The notes: a model not told the origin generated them from the sequence alone. 64,000 nt of DNA from Nitrosomonas ureae (GCF_900206265.1 NZ_LT907782.1:186001-250000); one strand, 5' to 3'. Shown: positions 35,816 to 43,337, counted from the stretch's first letter. Translations and numbers: made by a program.

Positions 35816-36573
35816 TGACCGTATTGCAAATCAAGGATCGTACAACGAGTTGCCAAGAGGATTTCAATGAATATGCTCTGTCAAGTAATAGTTTTATCTT
35901 TACTACGGCATCAGAGTCTAATATAGAAGAATTTTCAATTGAGCTAACACTTGGTGAAGGATGGAATGACAAGTACTCGCCTTTCGACAAAAAACTTAGT
36001 CGAATTTCTGACGACGGAATCACGATACCTGGACATGGTTCTATAGTTGTTGAAGTTCACGATGAAATTAGGGTTCCGCACAATAGATATGGAATTGTTC
36101 TGCCAACCGGCAGTCTTTTTCTCTCAAGGGGAATTCTTATCGCCTCAGCAAAAGTCGAACCTGCGTTCGTTGGAAAGCTAAAACTGAGGATGTTCAATAC
36201 GACGTCTAAGAGGATTTCGTTAAAGAAGGGTGAAAAGGTTGGTTCCATAATCTTCTTCTCTACTGAATCCACCAAAATCCAAAACTTTATTTATCGAACA
36301 AGCGAGATATCGACAACACCGATGTCACGATCCGCTGGATTGAAGAAATGGCTCGCTAGCAACAAGCCGTTGTGGATAGGATGGATTATTACAGTAATTT
36401 CAAGTTCATCATTAGCATTTGTGCTGACGTACACGCTGTTCTATAAGCCAATGCTTGAAATGAATAAATTTTCTCTTGAACAAAAACAACAATATCCACA
36501 AGAACAAAATATTGAAATGAATAATCCTTCTCCCGAGCAAATGAAACAAAACTTACAAGAGCAGAATGGTTAG
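35815..36573 (+). CDS. DCD-like protein B with membrane helix and tandem-repeat tail
   Basis: The 252-residue protein has a DCD-fold domain (about 1-165). PTGSLFLSRGI (97-107) lies at the RSSLAR region and EPAFVGKLKLRMFN (115-128) at the DPGWSG...LEFYN region. The catalytic Glu position is Arg125 and the active-site Arg is Leu103, so it is probably inactive. A single transmembrane helix follows (about 187-211). The short tail contains two near-identical 18-residue repeats, 215-232 and 234-251, rich in Gln, Asn and Glu. It starts by TAATG overlap with gene A and ends 11 nt before gene C. A membrane-tethered DCD-like domain is unusual. Confidence 0.78.
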   Translation: MTVLQIKDRTTSCQEDFNEYALSSNSFIFTTASESNIEEFSIELTLGEGWNDKYSPFDKKLSRISDDGITIPGHGSIVVEVHDEIRVPHNRYGIVLPTGSLFLSRGILIASAKVEPAFVGKLKLRMFNTTSKRISLKKGEKVGSIIFFSTESTKIQNFIYRTSEISTTPMSRSAGLKKWLASNKPLWIGWIITVISSSSLAFVLTYTLFYKPMLEMNKFSLEQKQQYPQEQNIEMNNPSPEQMKQNLQEQNG

Positions 36574-36584
36574 GTGAAGATGAA

Positions 36585-37124
36585 ATGATTGTAATCGAAA
36601 AAAACCTTGAGTATCTCGCAGCTCAGTATTCTATATGCGATAAGTCATTAGTTGACGACTATTCTTTAAAAATTCAAATGGGTAGTTTTTACTATGAACC
36701 TTGTGATTCAAAACACGAAAGCACAATTGTCTACGGCCATTCTCCAGATCCAGCCAGCTTGTTTTCACAAAAGAAGGAGATAGCTCAAAACCTATCGCTC
36801 CCTCCTGGTTTTCACGTCATTGCATGCAGCAAACATCAGTACAAAATCCCTTTGGATTATTTGGGACTGGTGCAAACAAAAGGGACACTTGCAAGACTTT
36901 TTGTTCAAGCAACATGTAATGATGGTCAAGTGGAACCAGGCTTCCATGGATATATTACACTTGAAATTTTAAACATGTCTCGTTGGACTGTAGAGATACC
37001 AGAAGCTAGCGATATTGCCCAAATGTATTTGATTAAATGTAGTAGCCCCGCATTGCAGCCCTACCATGGCCGCTATGCTACCCAGTCCAAAGAAGGTCCC
37101 ACAGTAGCGATATTTAAAAAGTAG
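36585..37124 (+). CDS. DCD-like protein C (keeps the catalytic Glu and Arg equivalents)
   Basis: The 179-residue protein resembles dCTP deaminase/dUTPase. KGTLARLFVQA (99-109) parallels RSSLARLGL, keeping the Arg (Arg104). VEPGFHGYITLEILN (116-130) parallels IDPGWSGCIVLEFYN, keeping Glu127 at the E. coli Dcd Glu138 position. YHGRYATQ (160-167) resembles the C-terminal arm. The Ser before the loop (Ser111 in E. coli) is Gly100. Of the three paralogues it is the one most likely to be an enzyme. It follows gene B by 11 nt with AGGTGAAG before the ATG. I infer co-assembly with A and B because Dcd-family proteins are trimers. Confidence 0.8.
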   Translation: MIVIEKNLEYLAAQYSICDKSLVDDYSLKIQMGSFYYEPCDSKHESTIVYGHSPDPASLFSQKKEIAQNLSLPPGFHVIACSKHQYKIPLDYLGLVQTKGTLARLFVQATCNDGQVEPGFHGYITLEILNMSRWTVEIPEASDIAQMYLIKCSSPALQPYHGRYATQSKEGPTVAIFKK

Positions 37125-37149
37125 CTTTACCGCGCTTAGCTTTTCAGGC

Positions 37150-37212
37150 ACAACCTGTCATTCGAGTGGGACTTCAAAAATGCTGCACATTTGACTCCCT
37201 CTCAATTCAACG
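37150..37212 (+). other. Imperfect hairpin resembling an integron attC site
   Basis: Just after gene C, GGGACTTCAAA (about 37169-37179) pairs imperfectly with TTTGACTCCC. It is flanked by CACAAC on the left and CTCAATTCAACGTT on the right. The layout and text resemble attC recombination sites of gene cassettes. The core boxes (GCACAAC and GTTGCAT) depart from RYYYAAC/GTTRRRY at one position each. No integron integrase is in the window, so this is a weak call. Confidence 0.3.
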
Positions 37213-37312
37213 TTGCATATATAAATATTAAATTGAAATTTTAAAAAGCCAGTCTTAGATTTATCCAATCTGCTGACCTAAGATGGGCAAGAATTTATCT
37301 TTAAACTTAGAT

Positions 37313-37465
37313 TTATTTCTGAGGAATCCATCGCCCATAAACCTTGATTATCATCCCCCAATCTTTATGCCCCATTTGATGTGCAACCCACATGTAGTGC
37401 TCGCCACTAGATAGCATCATGGATGCAAAAGTGTGGCGGGTCTGATAGGGGGTGCGGTATTTCAT
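37313..37465 (-). pseudogene. Tyrosine integrase remnant (last 50 codons)
   Basis: An open 50-codon frame (ATG at 37465, stop at 37313-37315) matches the C-terminus of the intact integrase at 38391-39476. It contains YRTPYQTRHTFAS, QMGHKDWGMIIKVYGRWIPQ, including the box II Arg, the His and the nucleophile Tyr. The rest of the gene is missing and the 37-bp repeat follows directly. It is the scar of an earlier integrase of the same family. Confidence 0.9.
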
Positions 37466-37470
37466 AAGTC

Positions 37471-37507
37471 GGTGTCAGGTCCCGAATGAAGAATTATCAT
37501 TTTTTAT
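37471..37507 (+). repeat. 37-bp repeat, copy B
   Basis: It matches 26690-26726 except for 5 central bases (GGTGTCAG, then GAATGAAG and AATTATCATTTTTTAT conserved). It sits exactly at the junction between the integrase remnant and the truncated antitoxin gene, and supplies the stop codon of the latter. This supports a recombination or insertion boundary. Confidence 0.7.
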
Positions 37508-37664
37508 CAAGCAAGAAGTGTTTGCGCTCGTATGCTTCAATCAGTGTAACCAGAGCATCCAGTTTCTTGCCTTCCGGCGTGTTGAAATCTGCTGTCAGCA
37601 GTGATTCTATTTCTTTTAGTGCTTCGCGATAATCGGCATCTGTTTTGATGGGTTTGATGTTCAT
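37497..37664 (-). pseudogene. Truncated HigA-type antitoxin
   Basis: A 55-codon frame (ATG at 37664) matches the first ~50 residues of the antitoxin at 26782-27156, for example MNIKPIKTDADYREAL and LVTLIEAYERKHF. It then runs into unrelated sequence and stops at 37497. The DNA-binding domain is absent, so it is not a functional antitoxin. The upstream text (ATAGGTTGTGTCAAGTGTTAAATCG) also resembles that of the complete gene. Confidence 0.88.
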
Positions 37665-37847
37665 ATAGGTTGTGTCAAGTGTTAAATCGTTTATCCATCA
37701 ATTTGACCATAGCTTACATCAATGAAGTTGAGCCGATTGATAATCAATAGACTTGAACATACTAATATTAATATGCTTATTTATTGTAATATACCAATAA
37801 ATATTATAATTCAATATTGATGTTTGCAATTTTGCATGGAGGTGGTT

Positions 37848-38090
37848 ATGCCTGTACAAAAGAATACGAGTGTGACATTGGGCGAACATTTCGAGAAATT
37901 TCTGGCGAACCAAATTGAAACGGGGCGCTATGGTTCGGCCAGTGAAGCCATACGAGCGGGGTTACGTTTGCTTGAAGAGCGTGAAACCAAATTAGAAATA
38001 TTGCGCCAAGCTTTGATTGAAGGCGAACAGAGCGGCTCATCCAACTATTCTTTGCAAAGAATTCTGGATGAATTGGAAAGTGAAGATTAG
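37848..38090 (+). CDS. parD: ParD-type antitoxin
   Basis: The 80-residue protein has the ribbon-helix-helix N-terminus of ParD/CopG antitoxins (NTSVTLGEHFEKFLANQI, YGSASEAIRAGLRLLEERE) and a C-terminal toxin-binding tail. It represses its own operon and neutralises the adjacent ParE. The start at 37848 has GGAGG 7 nt upstream. The stop is followed immediately by the toxin ATG. Confidence 0.9.
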   Translation: MPVQKNTSVTLGEHFEKFLANQIETGRYGSASEAIRAGLRLLEERETKLEILRQALIEGEQSGSSNYSLQRILDELESED

Positions 38091-38384
38091 ATGGGATCAT
38101 TTATCCTCACTCAAAAGGCAAGAACTGATATGCGTTTAATTGGACGTTACATATGTAAAGAATTTGGAAAGGTACAGCAAAGAAATTATTTAAGGCAGCT
38201 TGATCTGGCTTTTTATGATCTCGCTGACGAGCCGGAACTAGGCCATATATGCGATGATATCAGTAATGGGTACCATAAATATGGTGTTGGTAAACATTTA
38301 ATTTTTTATCACTATAAAGAAAAAGATCAAATCGAGATTGTGCGTATTCTCCATGGTCGCATTGATATTGAGCAGCATTTATAA
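38091..38384 (+). CDS. parE: ParE-type toxin
   Basis: The 97-residue RelE/ParE superfamily protein contains LTQKARTDMRLIGRYICKEF at the N-terminus and a KHLIFYHYKEKDQIEIVRILHGRID C-terminal region (split here: KHLIFYHYK and IEIVRILHGRID). ParE toxins usually target DNA gyrase. It begins directly after the parD stop. Together they form a stabilising module beside the integrase, which is convergent and ends 6 nt away. Confidence 0.88.
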   Translation: MGSFILTQKARTDMRLIGRYICKEFGKVQQRNYLRQLDLAFYDLADEPELGHICDDISNGYHKYGVGKHLIFYHYKEKDQIEIVRILHGRIDIEQHL

Positions 38385-38390
38385 GTTAGT

Positions 38391-39476
38391 TCATTTTGAT
38401 TGCGGAATCCATCGGCCATAAACTTTGATGATCATACTCCAATCTTTGTGTCCCATTTGCTGAGCAACCCAGAGAGGTTTCTCACCCCTTGAAAGCAGTG
38501 TTGATGCGAAAGTGTGCCGGGTTTGGTAAGGGTTGCGGTATTTTATGCCTGTTTTTTTCAGTGCCACAATCCAAACATTCTTGCGGATCGGTTGATCGTT
38601 TCTCCAGGGTTGATTGGTTTTCGGGTTATGGAATACGGTTTCATTCTGCTTTTTTGTAAATATTTGCTGATTAAGCAGGGCTTCTTTGGCTTGCGGTTGT
38701 AGTGTAACTTCTCGTTTTCCCGACTTTGTTTTTGTGTCTTTCAGTTGACCGCGTACATGAGCTTGTTTGATAAATATGCGGTTTTGTTCAAACTCAATAT
38801 GTTGCCAGCGTAAAGCGATGAGTTCGGAAGTTCTCAATCCAGAATAAAATGCAAATTGGATCAGGTTTTTTTCCTGGCCTGTCAGTTCGTTTAAAATTTT
38901 GTTGATTTCATCTTGTGTGAAGGGTTCAGGTTCACGTGTTTTGTTTGGAAGATTTTTGACCCGAGTCAGTGGGTTTCTGTCTATGATTTCATCAAGGTAG
39001 AGCTCTTCAAACATTTGACGAAGCGGGGTTAGGATGTTGCTTTTGCGTTTGTTGGAGCAGGGCAGCTCAGATAGCCATTCTTTCACTTTGCTGGCAGTCA
39101 GTTCGGAAATAGTGAGATTGCCAAAGGTTGGTATTAAATGATGATAGATGGCGCTGTTATAGTCCTGCAGTGTGCTTAATTGCAGTTTTGCTTGGTTGCG
39201 TTGCAGCCAGCTGATCAGGGCTTCTTTGATTGTGTAAAGATCAGGACGATTTTTTCTGAATTCTTTGGCTTTCTTGCTGTACGGAAAATGCCGGTTGTAA
39301 TCGAAAGTGCCGGTCTTGATTTCGTACTTGATGGATTGCAGCTTAAGCGCGAGTTCTTTTTGCGCGGTTTTGGTTGGCGGAATGGGTATTGACTCGCGAC
39401 AGCGAACACCTTGATAGGTGAATGCTATCTGGGCACTATTGCCACGAATTGTTATGCCTCTTTGCCTTCTATCCAT
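38391..39476 (-). CDS. Tyrosine recombinase/integrase of the ssrA island
   Basis: The 361-residue phage-type integrase has an N-terminal Arm-binding region, a SAM-like core-binding domain (about 75-170) and a catalytic domain. The catalytic residues are Arg215 in GLRTSELIALRW, Arg320 in YQTRHTFAS (Tyr317 stands where many relatives have His), His343 in MGHKDW and nucleophile Tyr353. Its start overlaps the end of the small excisionase-like gene by 25 nt. I infer that it recombines at the 3' end of ssrA, because that is the nearest RNA gene and a matching core lies at the other side of the unit. Confidence 0.93.
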   Translation of the reverse strand: MDRRQRGITIRGNSAQIAFTYQGVRCRESIPIPPTKTAQKELALKLQSIKYEIKTGTFDYNRHFPYSKKAKEFRKNRPDLYTIKEALISWLQRNQAKLQLSTLQDYNSAIYHHLIPTFGNLTISELTASKVKEWLSELPCSNKRKSNILTPLRQMFEELYLDEIIDRNPLTRVKNLPNKTREPEPFTQDEINKILNELTGQEKNLIQFAFYSGLRTSELIALRWQHIEFEQNRIFIKQAHVRGQLKDTKTKSGKREVTLQPQAKEALLNQQIFTKKQNETVFHNPKTNQPWRNDQPIRKNVWIVALKKTGIKYRNPYQTRHTFASTLLSRGEKPLWVAQQMGHKDWSMIIKVYGRWIPQSK

Positions 39477-39640
39477 GCGTATGCTGCTTTAACTTTGATG
39501 AAGATTCGTCCATTTGGCGCTTTTATCCAATGAATTTTCTCTCTCAATTGTCCTTTCTTTTTATATTGGCGAATAGCTTCTGAGGTAAGGCCTGTAAGTT
39601 CAGCAAATTTGTCAATGGTGACGAGGTCGAAATGATTCAT
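39452..39640 (-). CDS. Excisionase-like small helix-turn-helix protein
   Basis: The 62-residue protein has a MerR/Xis-like winged helix (TIDKFAELTGLTSEAIRQY, KVKAAYAWIEG). Such proteins bend DNA at att sites and steer the integrase toward excision or act as regulators. It overlaps the integrase gene by 25 nt and its ATG overlaps the preceding stop (ATGA), so the int-xis region is co-translated. Confidence 0.82.
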   Translation of the reverse strand: MNHFDLVTIDKFAELTGLTSEAIRQYKKKGQLREKIHWIKAPNGRIFIKVKAAYAWIEGKEA

Positions 39641-40056
39641 TTTTTCTCCTCTTCAACATTGCCGGCGATATGCTTGGTGACGTGTTTTTCGACTTCCCCT
39701 TGATTCTCGATCAAGCCTTTATCTTCGACTTTGCGCTTGCCCATCACTACAGCCCAGAAACTGCCTAGTTTTTGTGAGATGGCATAACCGACGCTTTTGG
39801 TTTCGCTGTATCCAGTTGTTTCTGGACATACATCCTGGAAACTAAGGCCTAGAATTTTTTCATAGCGGCGATAGGTCAAAGGATTATGAAGTATTTTCAG
39901 CACGCGCCAGCCGAAGTATTGCCCCATGATCAAAGCGCCTAATGCGCTTTCCAATGTCGTGCCAACACCCCGGAATTCCTTGATGTTCTTTAAAATAATT
40001 TGCTCTTGTTCCTCGCTGAGGTTTAGATCAAATAGTTTTCTTTGATTGGTTTCCAT
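39637..40056 (-). CDS. Phage/plasmid-type hypothetical protein
   Basis: The 139-residue product has a helical N-terminus (LNLSEEQEQIILKNI), a more hydrophobic middle (ESALGALIMGQYFGWRVLKIL) and a charged C-terminal tail rich in Glu and Lys. I do not recognise its family. It lies between the replication initiator and the excisionase-like gene, overlapping the latter by 4 nt, so it belongs to the mobile element's core operon. Confidence 0.65.
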   Translation of the reverse strand: METNQRKLFDLNLSEEQEQIILKNIKEFRGVGTTLESALGALIMGQYFGWRVLKILHNPLTYRRYEKILGLSFQDVCPETTGYSETKSVGYAISQKLGSFWAVVMGKRKVEDKGLIENQGEVEKHVTKHIAGNVEEEKK

Positions 40057-40136
40057 AATAAATAGTGACTATGAGAGTATATAGTGATTCTTATAGTACG
40101 CTATTTATTTCCACAGTAAATAGTATAAATGTCCTG

Positions 40137-40406
40137 TTAATCTAAAATCGTTACTTGGTTTTGAAATTCCTCTTTTGTGAATTGGCGCATCTCGTCATGA
40201 AATTTGATGACAATCTCAATTTGATCGTTAAGCGTTAATACGCCGCAAATGTGACCGATTTGCGTGATGCTGTATTTTTTTCCGGGTTCAGGTGTATCCT
40301 GCTTTAGAACAGCAAGCCGGTAGATTAAGGAAACCGCTTCTTCAAGATTAAATGTATTCATAGTATTTATATTTTTAATTTTTTTAGTGTTGAGTTGGGT
40401 TTTCAT
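40137..40406 (-). CDS. Hypothetical protein coupled to the replication initiator
   Basis: The 89-residue product (TFNLEEAVSLIYRLAVLKQ, GHICGVLTLNDQIEIVIKF) is not recognised. The ATG at 40406 lies inside the end of the replication gene (23-nt overlap) with AAAGG 7 nt upstream. A later ATG at 40361 lacks a ribosome binding site. The overlap supports translation coupled to the initiator, and a role in replication control or maintenance is inferred. Confidence 0.6.
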   Translation of the reverse strand: MKTQLNTKKIKNINTMNTFNLEEAVSLIYRLAVLKQDTPEPGKKYSITQIGHICGVLTLNDQIEIVIKFHDEMRQFTKEEFQNQVTILD

Positions 40407-42096
40407 GATTAACCTTTTGAGGATGAAAAGGGGTTGGTACAGTTATTGATACAAGTCCAAGAGAAACAGCTCCGGCGTGACATTGCGTGCGCTCGGCTTG
40501 CGCCTCGCTCCTTAATGTCACGTCCTCGCTGTCGACTTTGAAAAGCATCCAAACATGTTTGCGTGTGCTATAGCTCGATCCTTTCCAAAGTATTCCGGAT
40601 ACGCGCAATGGAGCAGAATCGCCATAACGTCCCGTTGCCGGGGAATATACTTCACCATTCATTGGATTTAATCGTTTGCTCTCATCGTAGAAAGGTTTGA
40701 TGGCATGTGAACGATGCGGCGCTTCAGGGTTTCCCATCGCCAGCATGAAAGCTGCCCAATCGCTGGCAGTTGCAGATTGACGGATGGATTCAAGCTCCGG
40801 ATCGTCGGCTTTGTCGAGTTTTCTTAATTGACGCCATACGGTCACGCTCGGGCCGCCGATTTGCTGAAACTGACGAATACCCCAGGTATTGGCCCATGCG
40901 GTAATGCGCTCGGCTGCTTTTACAGCATCATTGCCGTACAAATCCTGATCAAGTGCGAAGCCGTCGATATTCTTGGAGATGTATTTGGCAATGTAACCAA
41001 CGGCCGTGCCTTTCGCTGGATCAATCGCTTCCGATTTGAAGCGGCGTTCTTGCGCTCCGGGTTCGTTGCCATTATCGAGAAGGGCGTAATGACGCATGAC
41101 TTTTCTCACAGCTTCGCGGTGTTTTTCAGGCATGAATAATAGTAAGTGCCAATGCGGGGTGCCGTCGTGATGCGGTTCAACTACACGGAAGCCATAGGGT
41201 TGAATGCCCTGACGATGCAATTCAGCGCGAATCAATGACCAAATATGGGTAAGGTATTCGTGCGCTTGTAAAACGCTGGTGCCGTCATAGCGTGGATGGG
41301 TTACGCCATGATGCAGACAAGCATGCATGCGTGAAGGGGTGGTGACCGTATAGAATTCGCCTACATGCCCAAGATGATCGGCCACCATTTCAAAACCTCT
41401 GATACGTGTCATCAATTCAGCACGGCGAATTGCTGGATTAGATACCGAACGATCGGCTAGGGTCTGCAGGGAAAAAATCTCGCCGTTCTGGTTATTTACA
41501 AAATTCGTGGCCAGATACAAACGATTTCTTTCCTTTTGTTTGCGCTTAGCGTGAATGGTGTAGTCGCTGGCATACGTGCCACGCAGGCGGCTGACCAATT
41601 CAATATTTCTGGCAATGGTTTCAATCTTTCGCAGTCGCAATATCTTGATTCTGCGAAACCACCAGTGATGACAGCACATCCGGTTTAGTGCCGGTTCCAG
41701 TTTATCGCCTTTGATGGATGGCCGCTTGACTTGATAATGATCGACTATGCGCAAACAGGCTTGATAGGCATCAGAAGGGGATTTTGCGCGGTTGCGTGCC
41801 AGATAACATTTTTCTGCATAACGCTTGGCGGCATTGAGCAATTCTTCATGATCTGCGCATAGATTCAGATCTTCAATGCGCAGCTGATTATAAATATCTT
41901 GCAGTTCATTGTTTGCTTGCTCAAAGCTGGAACGTTCAGCCGTTTTGATGTATTGCGCCGCCAAGTCTCCCGCAATCGGGGAAAGCTCGCTGAAAATATG
42001 GCGCCGCATGCGACGGCAATTTTCTGTTCCATAGGCTGCGGTGTGATTATCGGCAAAAACGACTTGTGCCAATTTTGTGTCATTTTTGTGCCACAA
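40384..42096 (-). CDS. HUH-family replication initiator (phage replication gene A-like endonuclease)
   Basis: The 570-residue protein has the metal-binding HUH motif PHWHLLLF (His315, His317) and downstream a two-tyrosine motif GYIAKYISK (Tyr368, Tyr372), the signature of rolling-circle initiators of the phage P2 GpA type. It would nick an origin and attach to the 5' end. The surrounding motif FYTVTTPSRMHAC (about 248-260) fits HUH motif 1. It lies directly next to iteron-like repeats and 114 nt from the ssrA 3' end. It shows that the island can, or could, replicate as a circle. Confidence 0.88.
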   Translation of the reverse strand: MWHKNDTKLAQVVFADNHTAAYGTENCRRMRRHIFSELSPIAGDLAAQYIKTAERSSFEQANNELQDIYNQLRIEDLNLCADHEELLNAAKRYAEKCYLARNRAKSPSDAYQACLRIVDHYQVKRPSIKGDKLEPALNRMCCHHWWFRRIKILRLRKIETIARNIELVSRLRGTYASDYTIHAKRKQKERNRLYLATNFVNNQNGEIFSLQTLADRSVSNPAIRRAELMTRIRGFEMVADHLGHVGEFYTVTTPSRMHACLHHGVTHPRYDGTSVLQAHEYLTHIWSLIRAELHRQGIQPYGFRVVEPHHDGTPHWHLLLFMPEKHREAVRKVMRHYALLDNGNEPGAQERRFKSEAIDPAKGTAVGYIAKYISKNIDGFALDQDLYGNDAVKAAERITAWANTWGIRQFQQIGGPSVTVWRQLRKLDKADDPELESIRQSATASDWAAFMLAMGNPEAPHRSHAIKPFYDESKRLNPMNGEVYSPATGRYGDSAPLRVSGILWKGSSYSTRKHVWMLFKVDSEDVTLRSEAQAERTQCHAGAVSLGLVSITVPTPFHPQKVNHENPTQH

Positions 42097-42149
42097 CCGA
42101 GGCCTTTGGAGACCTACCGAGACTAATGGGGTATTTGTGAGACCGGTAC

Positions 42150-42198
42150 TAAGACCCTGTTTTATATGGGTCTTAGTTGGTCTAAGGTGGTCTGAGTT
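42150..42198. repeat. Iteron-like 10-bp repeats and hairpin between rep and ssrA
   Basis: Three head-to-tail 10-bp repeats (GGTCTTAGTT 42169-42178, GGTCTAAGGT 42179-42188, GGTCTGAGTT 42189-42198) are directly preceded by an 8-bp perfect dyad, TAAGACCC (42150-42157) with GGGTCTTA (42168-42175). The dyad's right arm overlaps the first repeat. This is the kind of structure found at initiator binding sites or integrase arm sites. It lies between the replication initiator gene and the attachment site in ssrA. Confidence 0.7.
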
Positions 42199-42209
42199 AG
42201 ACCGGAAGT

Positions 42210-42570
42210 TGGTGGAGACGGCGGGAATCGAACCCGCGTCCGCAAGCCCTCTACAGACAGTTCTACATACTTAGCCATGTTATTTAGTTTGACCTGGCAA
42301 CCGCCAACCGGCAGGCTGATGACAGGCGAGTCACCTTGCGTTTAACGTTCTATAAAGTAACCCTATAAAACGCGATCCTCGTTAGTAACTCTGCTGTCTG
42401 TTGCCAGACCCGGCGTTGAGGCCCATCGGTGCAGAGGCTAGCCGAATTAAGCGGCTAAAGCGTAGTTTTCGTCGTTTGCGACTATTGTTTTCAGATGGAT
42501 TTACGAGGTAATCTGATCCTCGGTATGCCCTGCGCTGCTTTGCAACCCACGTCGAAACCAGATCGTCCCC
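42210..42570 (-). ncRNA. ssrA: Transfer-messenger RNA
   Basis: The gene is on the minus strand. The 5' end GGGGACGATCTGG at 42570 and the 3' end GGTTCGATTCCCGCC...CACCA at 42210 form the tRNA-like domain. The internal frame at 42479-42447 encodes the tag ANDENYALAA and a stop. The length is 361 nt including CCA, a one-piece form. tmRNA rescues stalled ribosomes and tags the peptide. Its T-arm (42220-42234) is also the likely integration core of the island that abuts its 3' end, which preserves the complete gene. Confidence 0.96.
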
Positions 42571-42660
42571 GGTATTCGTTTTGGTAGTGCTTAGGATGGT
42601 GATGAAATCTAAAAGTTCAAGTTCTGCGTCGATATTCTAACAGAATTAATAAGTATTTCT

Positions 42661-43308
42661 TTACAGATGAACCAGCAATTCTTCGGGGTGATCGATCAGG
42701 TGATGCGCACCCCAGGTTTCCGGTGCTTGATCAATGCCAAGATAGCCATAGCGTGCAACGATGGGTTGCATGCCGGCTGCCAGACTGGCTTGAACATCGC
42801 GAATGTCGTCTCCTAAATAAATGCAGCGAGCAGGGGAAATGGTCATTTTGTTGCTGGCTGCCAGGAGTGGTCCAGGGTGAGGTTTGGAATGGGTGGTTTC
42901 GTCGCCACATATGATACAGGCAACTCGCTGTCCTAACCCAAGTGTTTGGATGAGTGGATGTGCAAAACGAGCAGGTTTGTTGGTGACAATGCCCCATGGT
43001 ATATTCATCATTTCCATTTGATTCAACAACGCTTCTACGCCCGGAAACAAACAAGTGTCGTGACACAGACGTTGGGTATAAAAATCCAGAAATTCATCGC
43101 GCATGAATTCATAGCCCTCATCGCCTGGTTTGATATTAAAGCCGAGCCCTAGCAATCCTCGTGACCCAGCGGACGCCAACGGACGGATCTGTTCAATGGG
43201 GAGTTCGGATAAGCCTCGTGCAGTGCGCTGCCGGTTTAAGGCGTGACCAAGATCAGGCGCAGTGTCGGCCAAGGTTCCGTCAAAATCAAAGAGAACAGCT
43301 TCAATCAT
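42661..43308 (-). CDS. gph: Phosphoglycolate phosphatase (HAD family)
   Basis: The 215-residue HAD hydrolase has motif I LFDFDGTLADTAPDLG, motif II near GIVTNKPARF, and motif III/IV KPHPGPLL and YLGDDIRDVQ. It removes phosphate from 2-phosphoglycolate, formed by Rubisco oxygenation or DNA 3'-end repair. It is the third gene of amidohydrolase-ubiG-gph on the minus strand, 29 nt after ubiG, an arrangement common in proteobacteria. Confidence 0.92.
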   Translation of the reverse strand: MIEAVLFDFDGTLADTAPDLGHALNRQRTARGLSELPIEQIRPLASAGSRGLLGLGFNIKPGDEGYEFMRDEFLDFYTQRLCHDTCLFPGVEALLNQMEMMNIPWGIVTNKPARFAHPLIQTLGLGQRVACIICGDETTHSKPHPGPLLAASNKMTISPARCIYLGDDIRDVQASLAAGMQPIVARYGYLGIDQAPETWGAHHLIDHPEELLVHL

Positions 43309-43337
43309 TAAAGTACGCTTGCTGAGGCTAATGGAAG

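Noticed and set aside
35285-37124. Simple duplication of a housekeeping dut or dcd gene
   Set aside because: The three proteins differ strongly from each other and from the dUTPase at 58422, and have different catalytic-site losses, so a recent duplication is excluded.
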